A stretch of DNA of 8,119 nt, from positions 1-8,119 of the forward strand of contig JALWSJ010000074.1 in the NCBI GenBank assembly GCA_026993705.1. The letters run 5' to 3'. This DNA is from Flavobacteriales bacterium (GTDB taxonomy: Bacteria; Bacteroidota; Bacteroidia; Flavobacteriales_D; Parvicellaceae). Made by a program: the position numbers and the translations under genes. Under the pieces are notes generated by a model. It saw nothing but the letters and a program-made list of their open reading frames with translations. It did no database searches and was not told the origin of the DNA. Positions within the stretch are counted from its first letter, which is position 1. Every line of letters starts with the position of its first letter. Shown here piece by piece: positions 1-6,110 of this stretch.

Positions 1-3
1 TTT

Positions 4-84
4 TTAATCTATTCTTGTTAAAATTTTTAATAATCCAATTGTGATTGCTATTACAATTTTTACTGATTTTTTCATTTGGTTCAT
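4..84 (-). CDS. Possible 26-residue hydrophobic peptide (doubtful)
   Basis: Read on the minus strand, this frame gives MNQMKKSVKIVIAITIGLLK followed by ILTRID and a TAA stop. It has a basic N-terminus, about 13 hydrophobic residues and a basic tail, which is the layout of a tiny membrane peptide. A GGAG stretch lies three bases before the first ATG. An internal ATG at 75-73 would give a 23-residue form starting MKKSVK. Against it: it is very short and I recognise no family. I found no clear TAnnTTTG box upstream. Its first start codon also falls inside what looks like a truncated copy of the structured repeat (81-116), so the frame may be chance. Confidence 0.2.
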   Translation of the reverse strand: MNQMKKSVKIVIAITIGLLKILTRID

Positions 85-116
85 TTTCTCCGCGTTAGGG
101 ACTTATCTCTAACGCT
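81..116 (+). repeat. Truncated copy of the structured element, now a short hairpin
   Basis: GCGTTAGGGA (92-101) pairs with TCTCTAACGC (106-115) around a CTTA loop, giving ten pairs including one G-T. The left half matches the 5' end of the full elements: TCATTT at 81-86, five differing bases, then GCGTTAGGGA, so 16 of 21 bases match the copy at 6111. The right half holds CTAAC, which also closes the outer helix of the full copy at 399-405. I infer an element that has lost its interior. An unrelated small hairpin or terminator stem remains possible, but no T-run follows on the plus strand. Confidence 0.4.
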
Positions 117-165
117 AGTATAATGAGCACTATAAAGTGTTTTTATTTCCTTTATACTACTTCAT

Positions 166-200
166 AAAATTTTTCCATAGCTCAGCTATGCAAAAATTTT
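166..200. repeat. Long inverted repeat (hairpin or palindrome)
   Basis: The outer arms AAAATTTTT (166-174) and AAAAATTTT (192-200) are perfect complements. After one C-C mismatch (175 and 191), CATAGCT (176-182) pairs with AGCTATG (184-190) around a single central C at 183. In RNA the loop would open to at least TCA. There is no T-run beyond the stem on either strand, so a standard intrinsic terminator is unlikely. It lies 36 bp before the structured element at 237, with no gene between them. Confidence 0.55.
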
Positions 201-236
201 CTTCATCGTCTAAAGAAACTAAAATTCACTTTCTAT

Positions 237-405
237 GCACTCATTCCACTTGCGTTAGGGATAGAACGGCGTGTTTGAACTCCTTTTGTGTTGTTGCACT
301 TATGCAACACAAAAGAGTGAGTAGTGATAGCCCGACCCCATTTTACTAAAGACACGTTGAGCGAGAGCGATATGTGTCTTTTGTAAAATGGGGGAACGCC
401 CTAAC
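237..405 (+). ncRNA. Flavo-1-like structured RNA element, copy 1
   Basis: A structured element seen again at 6111-6287; bases 237-337 match 6111-6211 at 99 of 101 positions. Outer helix: GTTAGGG (254-260) with CCCTAAC (399-405). First arm: ACTC plus CTTTTGT (279-289, one bulged C) with ACAAAAGAGT (309-318), continuing as GTTGCA (293-298) with TGCAAC (303-308) around a CTTA loop. Second arm: CCCCATTTTAC (336-346) with GTAAAATGGGG (383-393), then a T-T mismatch, then AAAGACAC (348-355) with GTGTCTTT (374-381) and an 18-base loop. The conserved strings GCGTTAGGGAT, AGCCCGACC and GGGAACGCCC fit my memory of the Flavo-1 RNA motif, a flavobacterial RNA family of unknown function. The motif name is recalled and was not searched. 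The ends are inferred from the repeat and the closing helix. The promoter is uncertain. Confidence 0.6.
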
Positions 406-410
406 TATTT

Positions 411-806
411 TTATTTTGAAAATTCTATCAACTTATCAGCATACTCTGTCATCAATAGGCTTAATGAATTGATTGAACCTTCTAGCTCGTTTTTGTCTAA
501 ATTTTCCAATTGTAAAGTGTCGCGAAACAATACATTCCCGTTGTCTAGGGCAAATGCTCCGTGAACTATATCTCTATTTTTTATTAGCAATTCTTTGTAT
601 AGTTCTGGAGATTCGTGTTTTACCTCAAAAAGCGATTGCTCCATTACAAGCATCGAGTCTTCGCAGTCTAAGACCAAATTCAAGATGCCTTCATCTTGCT
701 TTTCGATTACAATAATTCCTTCTGCTTCGTCTTCGTGTTTAATCTCGTAGTCCATATCGAGAAGGTAGTTTTTTACGGTTTCAAAACCTTTGGTGGTTAC
801 TTCCAT
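411..806 (-). CDS. YbjN domain protein (type III secretion chaperone-like fold)
   Basis: This 131-residue acidic cytoplasmic protein starts MEVTTKGFETVKNYLLDMDY. An N-terminal amphipathic helix (about 4-16) is followed by alternating strands (IIVIEKQ near 31-37, LNLVLDCED near 42-50, SMLVMEQSLF near 51-60). A middle helix (SPELYKELLIKN), a strand pair (GAFALDNGNVLFRDTLQLENL) and a long C-terminal helix (NSLSLLMTEYADKLIEF) come next. This order is the YbjN fold, related to class I type III secretion chaperones; Bacteroidota homologues are often labelled 'molecular chaperone Tir' although such hosts lack type III secretion. No catalytic residues are evident and the client is unknown. It has its own promoter (836-866) and an ATG with A at -3. 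Its stop codon is 6 bp from the end of the structured element. It is divergent from the HTH regulator and may be its target. Confidence 0.75.
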   Translation of the reverse strand: MEVTTKGFETVKNYLLDMDYEIKHEDEAEGIIVIEKQDEGILNLVLDCEDSMLVMEQSLFEVKHESPELYKELLIKNRDIVHGAFALDNGNVLFRDTLQLENLDKNELEGSINSLSLLMTEYADKLIEFSK

Positions 807-835
807 AATTGATTGAGTTTTAAGTTTTGTTTTGA

Positions 836-866
836 CAAATATACACTACACTAATTAATTTAGCAA
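836..866 (-). promoter_or_regulatory. Promoter of the YbjN-like gene
   Basis: On the minus strand TTG (866-864) and TATATTTG (843-836) are separated by 20 bases, matching the Bacteroidota sigma-ABfA pattern TTG-N17-23-TAnnTTTG. The ATG lies about 30 bases downstream of the -7 box, leaving a short AT-rich leader. Confidence 0.7.
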
Positions 867-892
867 GAAAAAACTATTTTTTTTAGCAAGAA
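859..892. promoter_or_regulatory. Direct-repeat operator between divergent promoters
   Basis: The 11-mer TTTAGCAAGAA occurs at 859-869 and again at 882-892, with starts 23 bp apart, about two helical turns. The left copy contains the -33 TTG of the YbjN-like gene (864-866). The right copy covers the expected -33 region of the HTH regulator (883-885). Two identical half-sites over two facing promoters, beside a gene for an HTH protein, suggest an operator for autoregulation and control of the neighbour. The repeat is seen directly; the regulator binding it is inferred. Confidence 0.5.
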
Positions 893-913
893 GAATGATT
901 TTTACTACTTTTG
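883..913 (+). promoter_or_regulatory. Promoter of the LexA-like HTH regulator gene
   Basis: TACTTTTG (906-913) fits the TAnnTTTG -7 box. The -33 region has TTA (883-885) in place of TTG, with a 20-base spacer. The ATG begins only four bases after the box, so the transcript probably starts at or beside the start codon and is leaderless. Confidence 0.6.
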
Positions 914-917
914 TACT

Positions 918-1556
918 ATGACAGAAATTGGATATAACATTAAAAAAATACGCGCTGTAAAGAAACTGAACCAAAGTCAGTTTGCTGAGCTATTTGGGGT
1001 AAAGCGAGCGAATATTGGCTCATATGAAGAACTACGAGCAGAACCAAAGCTGGATTTGATTATTGCCATTTCAGATTATTTCAAAATTAGCGTTGATGAT
1101 TTAATAAGAAAGAAGCTGTCCGTAAATGACATTCTTCATTTCCCAAAACACGAGGGTACAACGCAAAAATCTAAGCCAATTAACGTAGTGGATGGAAATA
1201 ACAAAAATTTATATTTTTATTGTGATGCCGACATGATTAAGAAAGCAGACTTGATTTATCGTAATCAGGGTTCGAGTTTAATTGCTTTTGGTATATATGA
1301 CAATGATTTGGTTTTTCTCCGTAAGAAAACAAAGGTAGATGAATATCCGTTTTTAGGGGCAATTGCGGAGAAAGACACAATTCTAGTTGGCGTCTTACAT
1401 CTTGATAGTCACAGAAAAAGACTAACTATAATAAACAATGAAGCAATAAAAGAGGTTGACACAACAAATAAAAGCCTGAAAATATACAAATTCACAGGCT
1501 TTTATTCTAACTCTTTACGTTGCACGAAAGAGTTTCTATTTGATGAAGGATTATAG
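918..1556 (+). CDS. XRE-family regulator with LexA/S24-like C-terminal domain
   Basis: This 212-residue cytoplasmic DNA-binding protein has two parts. Residues 5-63 are an XRE (Cro/C1) helix-turn-helix: IGYNIKKIRAVKKLNQSQFA, then a recognition helix near VKRANIGSYE, then ISDYFKISVDDLI. Residues about 98-195 resemble the S24/LexA fold: G118-S119-S120-L121 lines up with LexA GxSM, GIYDNDLV (125-132) with GIMDGDLL, and DTILVGVLHLDSHRKRL (153-169) with the LexA strands ending VKRL. S120 and K167 would be the Ser-Lys dyad, 47 apart rather than 37 because of about 10 extra residues near 141-152. I see no Ala-Gly or Cys-Gly cleavage site in the linker, so it may not be self-cleaving. The HTH begins at residue 5 and the next Met is at 106, so the start is fixed, giving a probably leaderless mRNA. 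The 3' end overlaps the SDR gene. Its targets are inferred only from the nearby repeats. Confidence 0.85.
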   Translation: MTEIGYNIKKIRAVKKLNQSQFAELFGVKRANIGSYEELRAEPKLDLIIAISDYFKISVDDLIRKKLSVNDILHFPKHEGTTQKSKPINVVDGNNKNLYFYCDADMIKKADLIYRNQGSSLIAFGIYDNDLVFLRKKTKVDEYPFLGAIAEKDTILVGVLHLDSHRKRLTIINNEAIKEVDTTNKSLKIYKFTGFYSNSLRCTKEFLFDEGL

Positions 1557-2339
1557 TGATTTCGTTCTTCCACCATCAACAGGAAGGTTTATTCCATTTA
1601 TGTAACTTGCTTCGGGAGAGGCTAAGAAGGCTACACCTTGTGCTATTTCATAAGGCTCAGCAAATCGTTTTAGAGGCACTTGACTTTGCATTTCTTTACT
1701 GATTTCTGCAATCGACTTACCAGTTTTAGCAGATTTTGATGCAATTATGCTTTTTAATCGTTCGGTATTGGTTGCACCAGGCAAAACATTATTGACGGTT
1801 ATAGCAAATTCACCTAATTCATTAGCTAGTGTTTTAGCCCAGTTTGCAACAGCTCCACGAATTGTATTGGAAACACCTAAGCCATTTAATGGCTGTTTTA
1901 CAGACGTGGAAATAATATTAATTATCCGACCGTATCCACTTTTTTTCATAAAAGGGATAACAGCTTGAGCCAAAATTTGATTATTAATCAAGTGCATGTT
2001 AAAGGCTTTTAAATATTCTTCTGGATTGGCCTCAATAGCTTTTCCACCAGCAGGGCCTCCTGTATTATTGACTAAGATTTCAGCTTTGGGAAATTCATAA
2101 AGAAAATTAGCTATAGCTTTTCTTACATCTTCAGGTTTTGAAAAATCTACAGCAATAACATGATGAGATTGACCTGCGGTAGTATCAAGTTCGTTTTTAA
2201 CGATTTCCAATCGCTCTTGATTACGAGCTATTAACACAATATTAGCTCCTTTTTGTGAAAGAAGTAGAGCTGTGGCTTTGCCTATTCCTTGCGTGCTTCC
2301 GCAAACGATTGCTGTTTTATTTATTAAGGATTTGTTCAT
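1551..2339 (-). CDS. SDR-family oxidoreductase with degenerate active site
   Basis: This 262-residue protein is the usual length for a classical short-chain dehydrogenase/reductase. The Rossmann nucleotide site is GSTQGIG (14-20), with D65 after beta-3 and NNTG (91-94) in place of NNAG. The C-terminal VPLKRFAEPYEIAQGVAFLA (221-240) and VDGGRT (254-259) are typical of FabG-like proteins. S144/S146 can supply the catalytic Ser. However, the YxxxK pair aligns to S157 and R161 (SNTIR), and the tetrad Asn to H116. This matches my memory of the 'BKR-like' SDR subgroup (recalled as cd05344), described as lacking a perfect catalytic tetrad. Oxidoreductase activity and substrate are therefore uncertain. 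The stop overlaps the end of the HTH regulator gene by 6 bp. Expression probably comes from the box at 2371-2378. Confidence 0.85.
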   Translation of the reverse strand: MNKSLINKTAIVCGSTQGIGKATALLLSQKGANIVLIARNQERLEIVKNELDTTAGQSHHVIAVDFSKPEDVRKAIANFLYEFPKAEILVNNTGGPAGGKAIEANPEEYLKAFNMHLINNQILAQAVIPFMKKSGYGRIINIISTSVKQPLNGLGVSNTIRGAVANWAKTLANELGEFAITVNNVLPGATNTERLKSIIASKSAKTGKSIAEISKEMQSQVPLKRFAEPYEIAQGVAFLASPEASYINGINLPVDGGRTKSL

Positions 2340-2350
2340 TTTTAATACCG

Positions 2351-2375
2351 TTTTGTTAATAATTTTATAACAAAA
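2351..2375. promoter_or_regulatory. Palindrome over the SDR promoter (possible operator)
   Basis: TTTTGTTA (2351-2358) and TAACAAAA (2368-2375) are perfect 8-bp inverted repeats with a 9-bp AT spacer. The right arm overlaps the minus-strand -7 box of the SDR gene and the spacer covers its expected start point. A dimeric repressor could bind here, or the leader RNA could fold. High AT content makes chance symmetry possible. Confidence 0.35.
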
Positions 2376-2378
2376 TTA
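2371..2378 (-). promoter_or_regulatory. Probable -7 box of the SDR gene
   Basis: Read on the minus strand this is TAATTTTG, fitting TAnnTTTG, 31 bases before the SDR start codon. No clear TTG is found 17-23 bases upstream, so the promoter may be weak or need an activator. Confidence 0.45.
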
Positions 2379-2387
2379 TAAAAAGGA

Positions 2388-2420
2388 TTGGGTTTAACGC
2401 TTTAATTATGGTTATATTTG
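2388..2420 (+). promoter_or_regulatory. Promoter of the T9SS surface-protein gene
   Basis: TTG (2388-2390) and TATATTTG (2413-2420) are 22 bases apart, a good Bacteroidota promoter. The leader of about 40 bases contains ATTAACTAA twice (2432-2440 and 2443-2451). It ends in an A-rich stretch with A at -3 and no Shine-Dalgarno sequence, as is common in flavobacteria. Confidence 0.7.
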
Positions 2421-2463
2421 TATATTGATTTATTAACTAATAATTAACTAAATTTTAAAAATT

Positions 2464-5130
2464 ATGAAAAAAATTTACACTTTAGGTGTTTCACTACTCT
2501 TTTTTTTGGGGAGTAATGCACAAAGCATAGGAACACAAACATTTACTGCGAGCGGTAATGATGATGATCCAACTGTAGTGACTGTCAATATTGCAGATAT
2601 TACGGTTAATCAAGGTCAGCCTATTAATTCTATTACTTTGAATAATTCTGCAGGTAGTATAGGTAGTTCAAATTGTGGTAATTGGTATGATTTCACATTA
2701 ACTAAGGATGGGAATACGCTTATTTCAAATGGCTGTGCAAGTAGTTTTGATGGAACTGATGTTACTGGTTTTACTATATTAACAGTTGCTTCTAATGACT
2801 TAGATGCATTTAGTGATGGTGTAACAATTATGTTTGATTTAGTGGTCGATTATGTAACACCAACCTGTCCGGCTCCAACAGCGTTAACAGCTACTAATAT
2901 GTCTGATGTTTCTGCGGATGTTTCTTGGACAACAGGTGGTGCGAGTAATTGGAATATAGAGTATGGTCCAACCGGTTTTACTCAAGGTTCCGGTACTTTT
3001 GTTTATAATGTTACAAATCCATATACATTGACAGGTCTTAGTGCTAATACAGATTATGATGTATATGTGCAAGATTCTTGTGGTGTAGGTGATGTGAGTA
3101 CTTGGATTTCAACAACGTTTACAACATTGCCTCCTGCTAACGTTTTTCCATTAAACGAAAACTTTGATAGTGCTACTTTACTTTTTGTAGATGATAATAG
3201 TAATACTCCATGGGTAAGAACTAATGCTTTAGCTCATTCTGGAGATAGCTCAATGTTTAATGGATATGGGAATAATGAAATAAATATTCTAGTTGAAACA
3301 GGAGTTTTAGATTTGTCTTCTACAAACTATCCAGTGTTAGAGTTTTGGCATATCGCTAAAACAGAAGGGGGGTATGATGACGCTATTGTTGAAATATCGA
3401 CTGATGGAGGTGTTACATATAGTGTTTTACCAAATTCAACTTATAGAGGTAGTGGTGTTTATTCTGGTTATTTTGATGAAGAAAGTTATAGTGACTGGGG
3501 TACAAGTAGTACTACGGTTCTTGATAACACAATGTGGAAAAAAGAAATATTTGACTTATCAGGATATAATGTAGCAAACGTTCGAGTACGGTTTAAGCTA
3601 GTGACTGATGTTAGTATACATAGAGAAGGATGGTATATCGATGATATTGCTGTTTATGAGCCAACTTGTCCGATGCCGTATAACCTTTCAAATGCATACC
3701 AAAATGCAGATTCGGTTGTTTTATCTTGGGTTGCTGGAGCTAGCGAAACGATGTGGAACATTGAATATGGATCTTTCGGATTTACTCAAGGAACCGGAAC
3801 AATGGTTACAGGGGTTACAGGTACAACAGACACTATTGTTGGACTTGCGTTAGGTTCAGTATATGAATTTTATGTACAAGCTGACTGTGGTAGCGGTGAT
3901 ACTAGTGATTGGGTTGGACCAATTGTAGTAACAACACCATTGCTGAATGATACAACTTGTGATGCTATTCTAGTAGAACCAAATGTTATGGATACTGTCT
4001 TCTCTAATATAAATGCTACTACTCAAACTGGAGAGCAACCACTTAATGGTATTCAATATAATACCGTTTGGTTTAAAACAGTGGTGCCTGCTTCCGGTCA
4101 TTTATTAATTGCTACTTGTAACTCTGACTTCCATACAGTTGTAGGTGCTTATGCTTATGACACGTTGGATTGTACAGATTTTAATACATTTGGTCAAATA
4201 GCATATAGTTTTTCTAATAGTTCTATATGTGGAGTGTTTGGTAGAGGTTCAGTTGAAATTTGTGGTCAAACACCTGGAGATACTATCTTGTTTTATGTTG
4301 GGGGTAGTTCAAGTAGTCAAGAAGGTATAATAAAATTAACCATTATGGACTGGGGTGTTACAGGGCAAGCTGGTCAACCCGCTTCAACTATTGCTCCTGC
4401 TTGTGCTGGAGATACAATTGACCTTTGGAATGACTTAACTGGTCAGGCTACAAATATGGGAACATGGAAGTACCCATTAAATCCTACTGCGATAGTAGAT
4501 GATTCTTTATTGAATACAGGTGCTCTTTCTATTTCAGGATTGGAAGTGTATTATATTGTAAGTAATTCTTGTGATGCTGATACTGCTACAATTCCATTAA
4601 ATGTTGCTACAATGACACACTCAGGAACTGCAGTTTCTAACTTCCAAGCTTGTAATGCAGGTGATGTATTCTTGTTTGATGGGTTAACCGGAACTATTGA
4701 TGCAGGTGGTACTTGGAATGATGATACCAATACAGGATTGTTGGTTGGTAATAAATTTATTGCTGCAGGGTTACCTGTTGGTCAATATCAATTTACTTAT
4801 GCTGTAAACAATGGTGTTTGTCCTCCGGCTTCTACTCAAATAACTGTGGAGTTGGTTGATTGTACAAACATTACAGAAGAAGGTTCTGCTGATTTTGCGA
4901 TTTATCCAAATCCAAATAATGGAACATTCTATGTTGTAAATGGAAATACAGACAGTAAAGTTGCTCTGGAAGTAATAGATGTACAAGGTAAAGTTGTGTA
5001 CAGTGGAACTTATACTGTTGCTGCAAATGCACAACAAGAGGTTCAATTGAACAATGTTGTGCCGGGTATGTACATTGTTAAAGTAATCACTAACAATAAA
5101 GTATTTAACCATACAGTAATGGTTAAATAA
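2464..5130 (+). CDS. Secreted Fn3/Ig-like surface protein with T9SS type A sorting domain
   Basis: 888 residues. A Sec signal peptide (1-20: MKK, hydrophobic core LGVSLLFFLG, then SNAQ) is followed by a beta-rich N-terminal domain (about 21-131) and a first fibronectin type III module (about 134-222). A MAM- or jelly-roll-like domain (about 228-398) has the pattern NENFDS, LEFWHIAKT, STDGG, GWYIDDIAVYE. A second Fn3 (about 401-491) and a pre-peptidase C-like beta domain (about 495-628) come next. Two related Ig-like repeats follow (about 640-715 and 718-800), both with LTG and GTW motifs and Cys pairs. The C-terminus (811-888) has YPNPNNG and ends in GMYIVKVITNNKVFNHTVMVK-type strands; this is the type A sorting signal, removed on export through T9SS. 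No protease or glycosidase active site is visible, so adhesion or a structural role is inferred; the ligand is unknown. It is monocistronic, with its own promoter and terminator. Confidence 0.9.
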   Translation: MKKIYTLGVSLLFFLGSNAQSIGTQTFTASGNDDDPTVVTVNIADITVNQGQPINSITLNNSAGSIGSSNCGNWYDFTLTKDGNTLISNGCASSFDGTDVTGFTILTVASNDLDAFSDGVTIMFDLVVDYVTPTCPAPTALTATNMSDVSADVSWTTGGASNWNIEYGPTGFTQGSGTFVYNVTNPYTLTGLSANTDYDVYVQDSCGVGDVSTWISTTFTTLPPANVFPLNENFDSATLLFVDDNSNTPWVRTNALAHSGDSSMFNGYGNNEINILVETGVLDLSSTNYPVLEFWHIAKTEGGYDDAIVEISTDGGVTYSVLPNSTYRGSGVYSGYFDEESYSDWGTSSTTVLDNTMWKKEIFDLSGYNVANVRVRFKLVTDVSIHREGWYIDDIAVYEPTCPMPYNLSNAYQNADSVVLSWVAGASETMWNIEYGSFGFTQGTGTMVTGVTGTTDTIVGLALGSVYEFYVQADCGSGDTSDWVGPIVVTTPLLNDTTCDAILVEPNVMDTVFSNINATTQTGEQPLNGIQYNTVWFKTVVPASGHLLIATCNSDFHTVVGAYAYDTLDCTDFNTFGQIAYSFSNSSICGVFGRGSVEICGQTPGDTILFYVGGSSSSQEGIIKLTIMDWGVTGQAGQPASTIAPACAGDTIDLWNDLTGQATNMGTWKYPLNPTAIVDDSLLNTGALSISGLEVYYIVSNSCDADTATIPLNVATMTHSGTAVSNFQACNAGDVFLFDGLTGTIDAGGTWNDDTNTGLLVGNKFIAAGLPVGQYQFTYAVNNGVCPPASTQITVELVDCTNITEEGSADFAIYPNPNNGTFYVVNGNTDSKVALEVIDVQGKVVYSGTYTVAANAQQEVQLNNVVPGMYIVKVITNNKVFNHTVMVK

Positions 5131-5165
5131 TCTATTTTAAGTTACTTAGGTAACAGTAAAATTCT

Positions 5166-5197
5166 AAAGCCCGCAGGTTATCCTGCGGGCTTTTTTT
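5166..5197 (+). terminator. Rho-independent terminator of the surface-protein gene
   Basis: AAAGCCCGCAGG (5166-5177) and CCTGCGGGCTTT (5182-5193) form a perfect 12-bp stem around a TTAT loop. Seven T's (5191-5197) follow. It lies 36 bases after the stop codon at 5130. Confidence 0.95.
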
Positions 5198-5198
5198 G

Positions 5199-5206
5199 TA
5201 TCTTCG
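5199..5206 (+). promoter_or_regulatory. Probable -7 box of the Ppx/GppA gene
   Basis: TATCTTCG differs from TAnnTTTG at one base. The ATG follows after five bases, so the mRNA would be leaderless or nearly so. The -33 region would fall in the loop of the upstream terminator, where TTA (5178-5180) is the best partial match with an 18-base spacer. Confidence 0.4.
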
Positions 5207-5211
5207 TATTT

Positions 5212-6090
5212 ATGATTTTAGCAGCAATAGATATCGGTTCCAATGCAGTTCGATTGTTAATTGAAGAAGCAGTAGATACGGGCGAAGAGAAAATATATTT
5301 TAGAAAAATTTCATTAACGCGTGTTCCTTTGCGTCTTGGAGAAGATGTTTTCGGGAAAGGGTATATTTCACAAGATAAAGCAAAAAAGCTAGTCAAGACA
5401 TTAAAAGCCTTTCGCTATTTGATGGAGGTTAATGATGTTAGCCATTTCAGGGCTTGTGCTACTTCTGCTATGCGTGAGGCAAAGAATGGTAGAGAAATAG
5501 CTCAACAAATAGCTCAAAAAGCAAATATCTATCTTGAAATAATAAGTGGAAGTGAAGAGGCTGATATTATTTTTACCAATTTTCATACTGCGAATCTACA
5601 ACCTGACCAATATTACATTTATATTGATGTAGGTGGAGGAAGTACCGAAGTTAGTTTAATTCGAAATAACAAAAAGATAAATTCTAAGTCATTTAAACTC
5701 GGAACCGTGAGAATGCTCCAAAATAAAGTTAGCGATAATGTTTGGGAGAAGGCAAAACAATGGATAGATGATTTAGAGATAAAAGGAGAGGTTATAGCTA
5801 TCGGGACGGGAGGAAATATCAATAGGATTTATAAGGAGAGTGTGCACAGTTTTGGTGAGACGATTGAATATGACGAAATAAAAAGTATCGTTGAAAAAAT
5901 TGCTCAATACAGTTATGAGGACAGGGTTAAAAAGTTAAAACTGAAACCCGATAGAGCCGATGTAATTATCCCTGCAGGGAAAATTTATTTGTTTTTTATG
6001 AAAGAAGCAAAAGCTATTAAAATGATTGTCCCTAAGGTAGGATTGGCAGATGGTATTGTTTATAATTTGTATCAAGAGTATAAGAAGTAA
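5212..6090 (+). CDS. Ppx/GppA family phosphatase (exopolyphosphatase-like)
   Basis: This 292-residue cytoplasmic ASKHA-fold enzyme belongs to the family that hydrolyses polyphosphate from chain ends (Ppx) or pppGpp to ppGpp (GppA). The phosphate-1 loop is AIDIGSNAVRLLI (5-17) with D7. The family signature ATSAMREAKN is at 83-92, and SGSEEA (112-117) carries the candidate catalytic Glu. The phosphate-2 loop is DVGGGSTEV (139-147), GTGGN (198-202) is the second nucleotide-fold loop, and DRAD (247-250) lies near the C-terminus. The length matches the two-lobed core alone; the HD-like C-terminal domain of long enzymes such as E. coli Ppx is absent, as is usual in Bacteroidota. Beta-1 begins at residue 2, which fixes the start. 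No ppk lies nearby, so Ppx and GppA roles cannot be separated here. A structured element occupies the 3' gap. Confidence 0.9.
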   Translation: MILAAIDIGSNAVRLLIEEAVDTGEEKIYFRKISLTRVPLRLGEDVFGKGYISQDKAKKLVKTLKAFRYLMEVNDVSHFRACATSAMREAKNGREIAQQIAQKANIYLEIISGSEEADIIFTNFHTANLQPDQYYIYIDVGGGSTEVSLIRNNKKINSKSFKLGTVRMLQNKVSDNVWEKAKQWIDDLEIKGEVIAIGTGGNINRIYKESVHSFGETIEYDEIKSIVEKIAQYSYEDRVKKLKLKPDRADVIIPAGKIYLFFMKEAKAIKMIVPKVGLADGIVYNLYQEYKK

Positions 6091-6110
6091 TTTAAATTCT
6101 GTTTTTCTTT

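Noticed and set aside
137..349. 70-codon plus-strand frame ending in CVRDRTACLNSFCVVALMQH and more
   Set aside because: The C-terminal half is the translated structured element. The same peptide arises from copy 2, and the N-terminal half is a hairpin region with no family resemblance.
918..1556. Phage origin for the LexA-like regulator
   Set aside because: No integrase, phage structural gene or att-like repeat is in the window, and the flanking genes look chromosomal.
3843..3854. ACTTGCGTTAGG inside the surface-protein gene matches 12 bases of the element
   Set aside because: It encodes an ordinary part of the second Fn3 module and no other part of the element is present, so it is chance.
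4771..5112. 113-codon minus-strand frame opposite the sorting domain
   Set aside because: It lies fully inside the strongly supported T9SS gene and has a low-complexity composition with no recognisable domain.
5141..5154. GTTAC-TTAG-GTAAC palindrome after the surface-protein gene
   Set aside because: The stem is only 5 bp and the strong terminator at 5166 explains the region.
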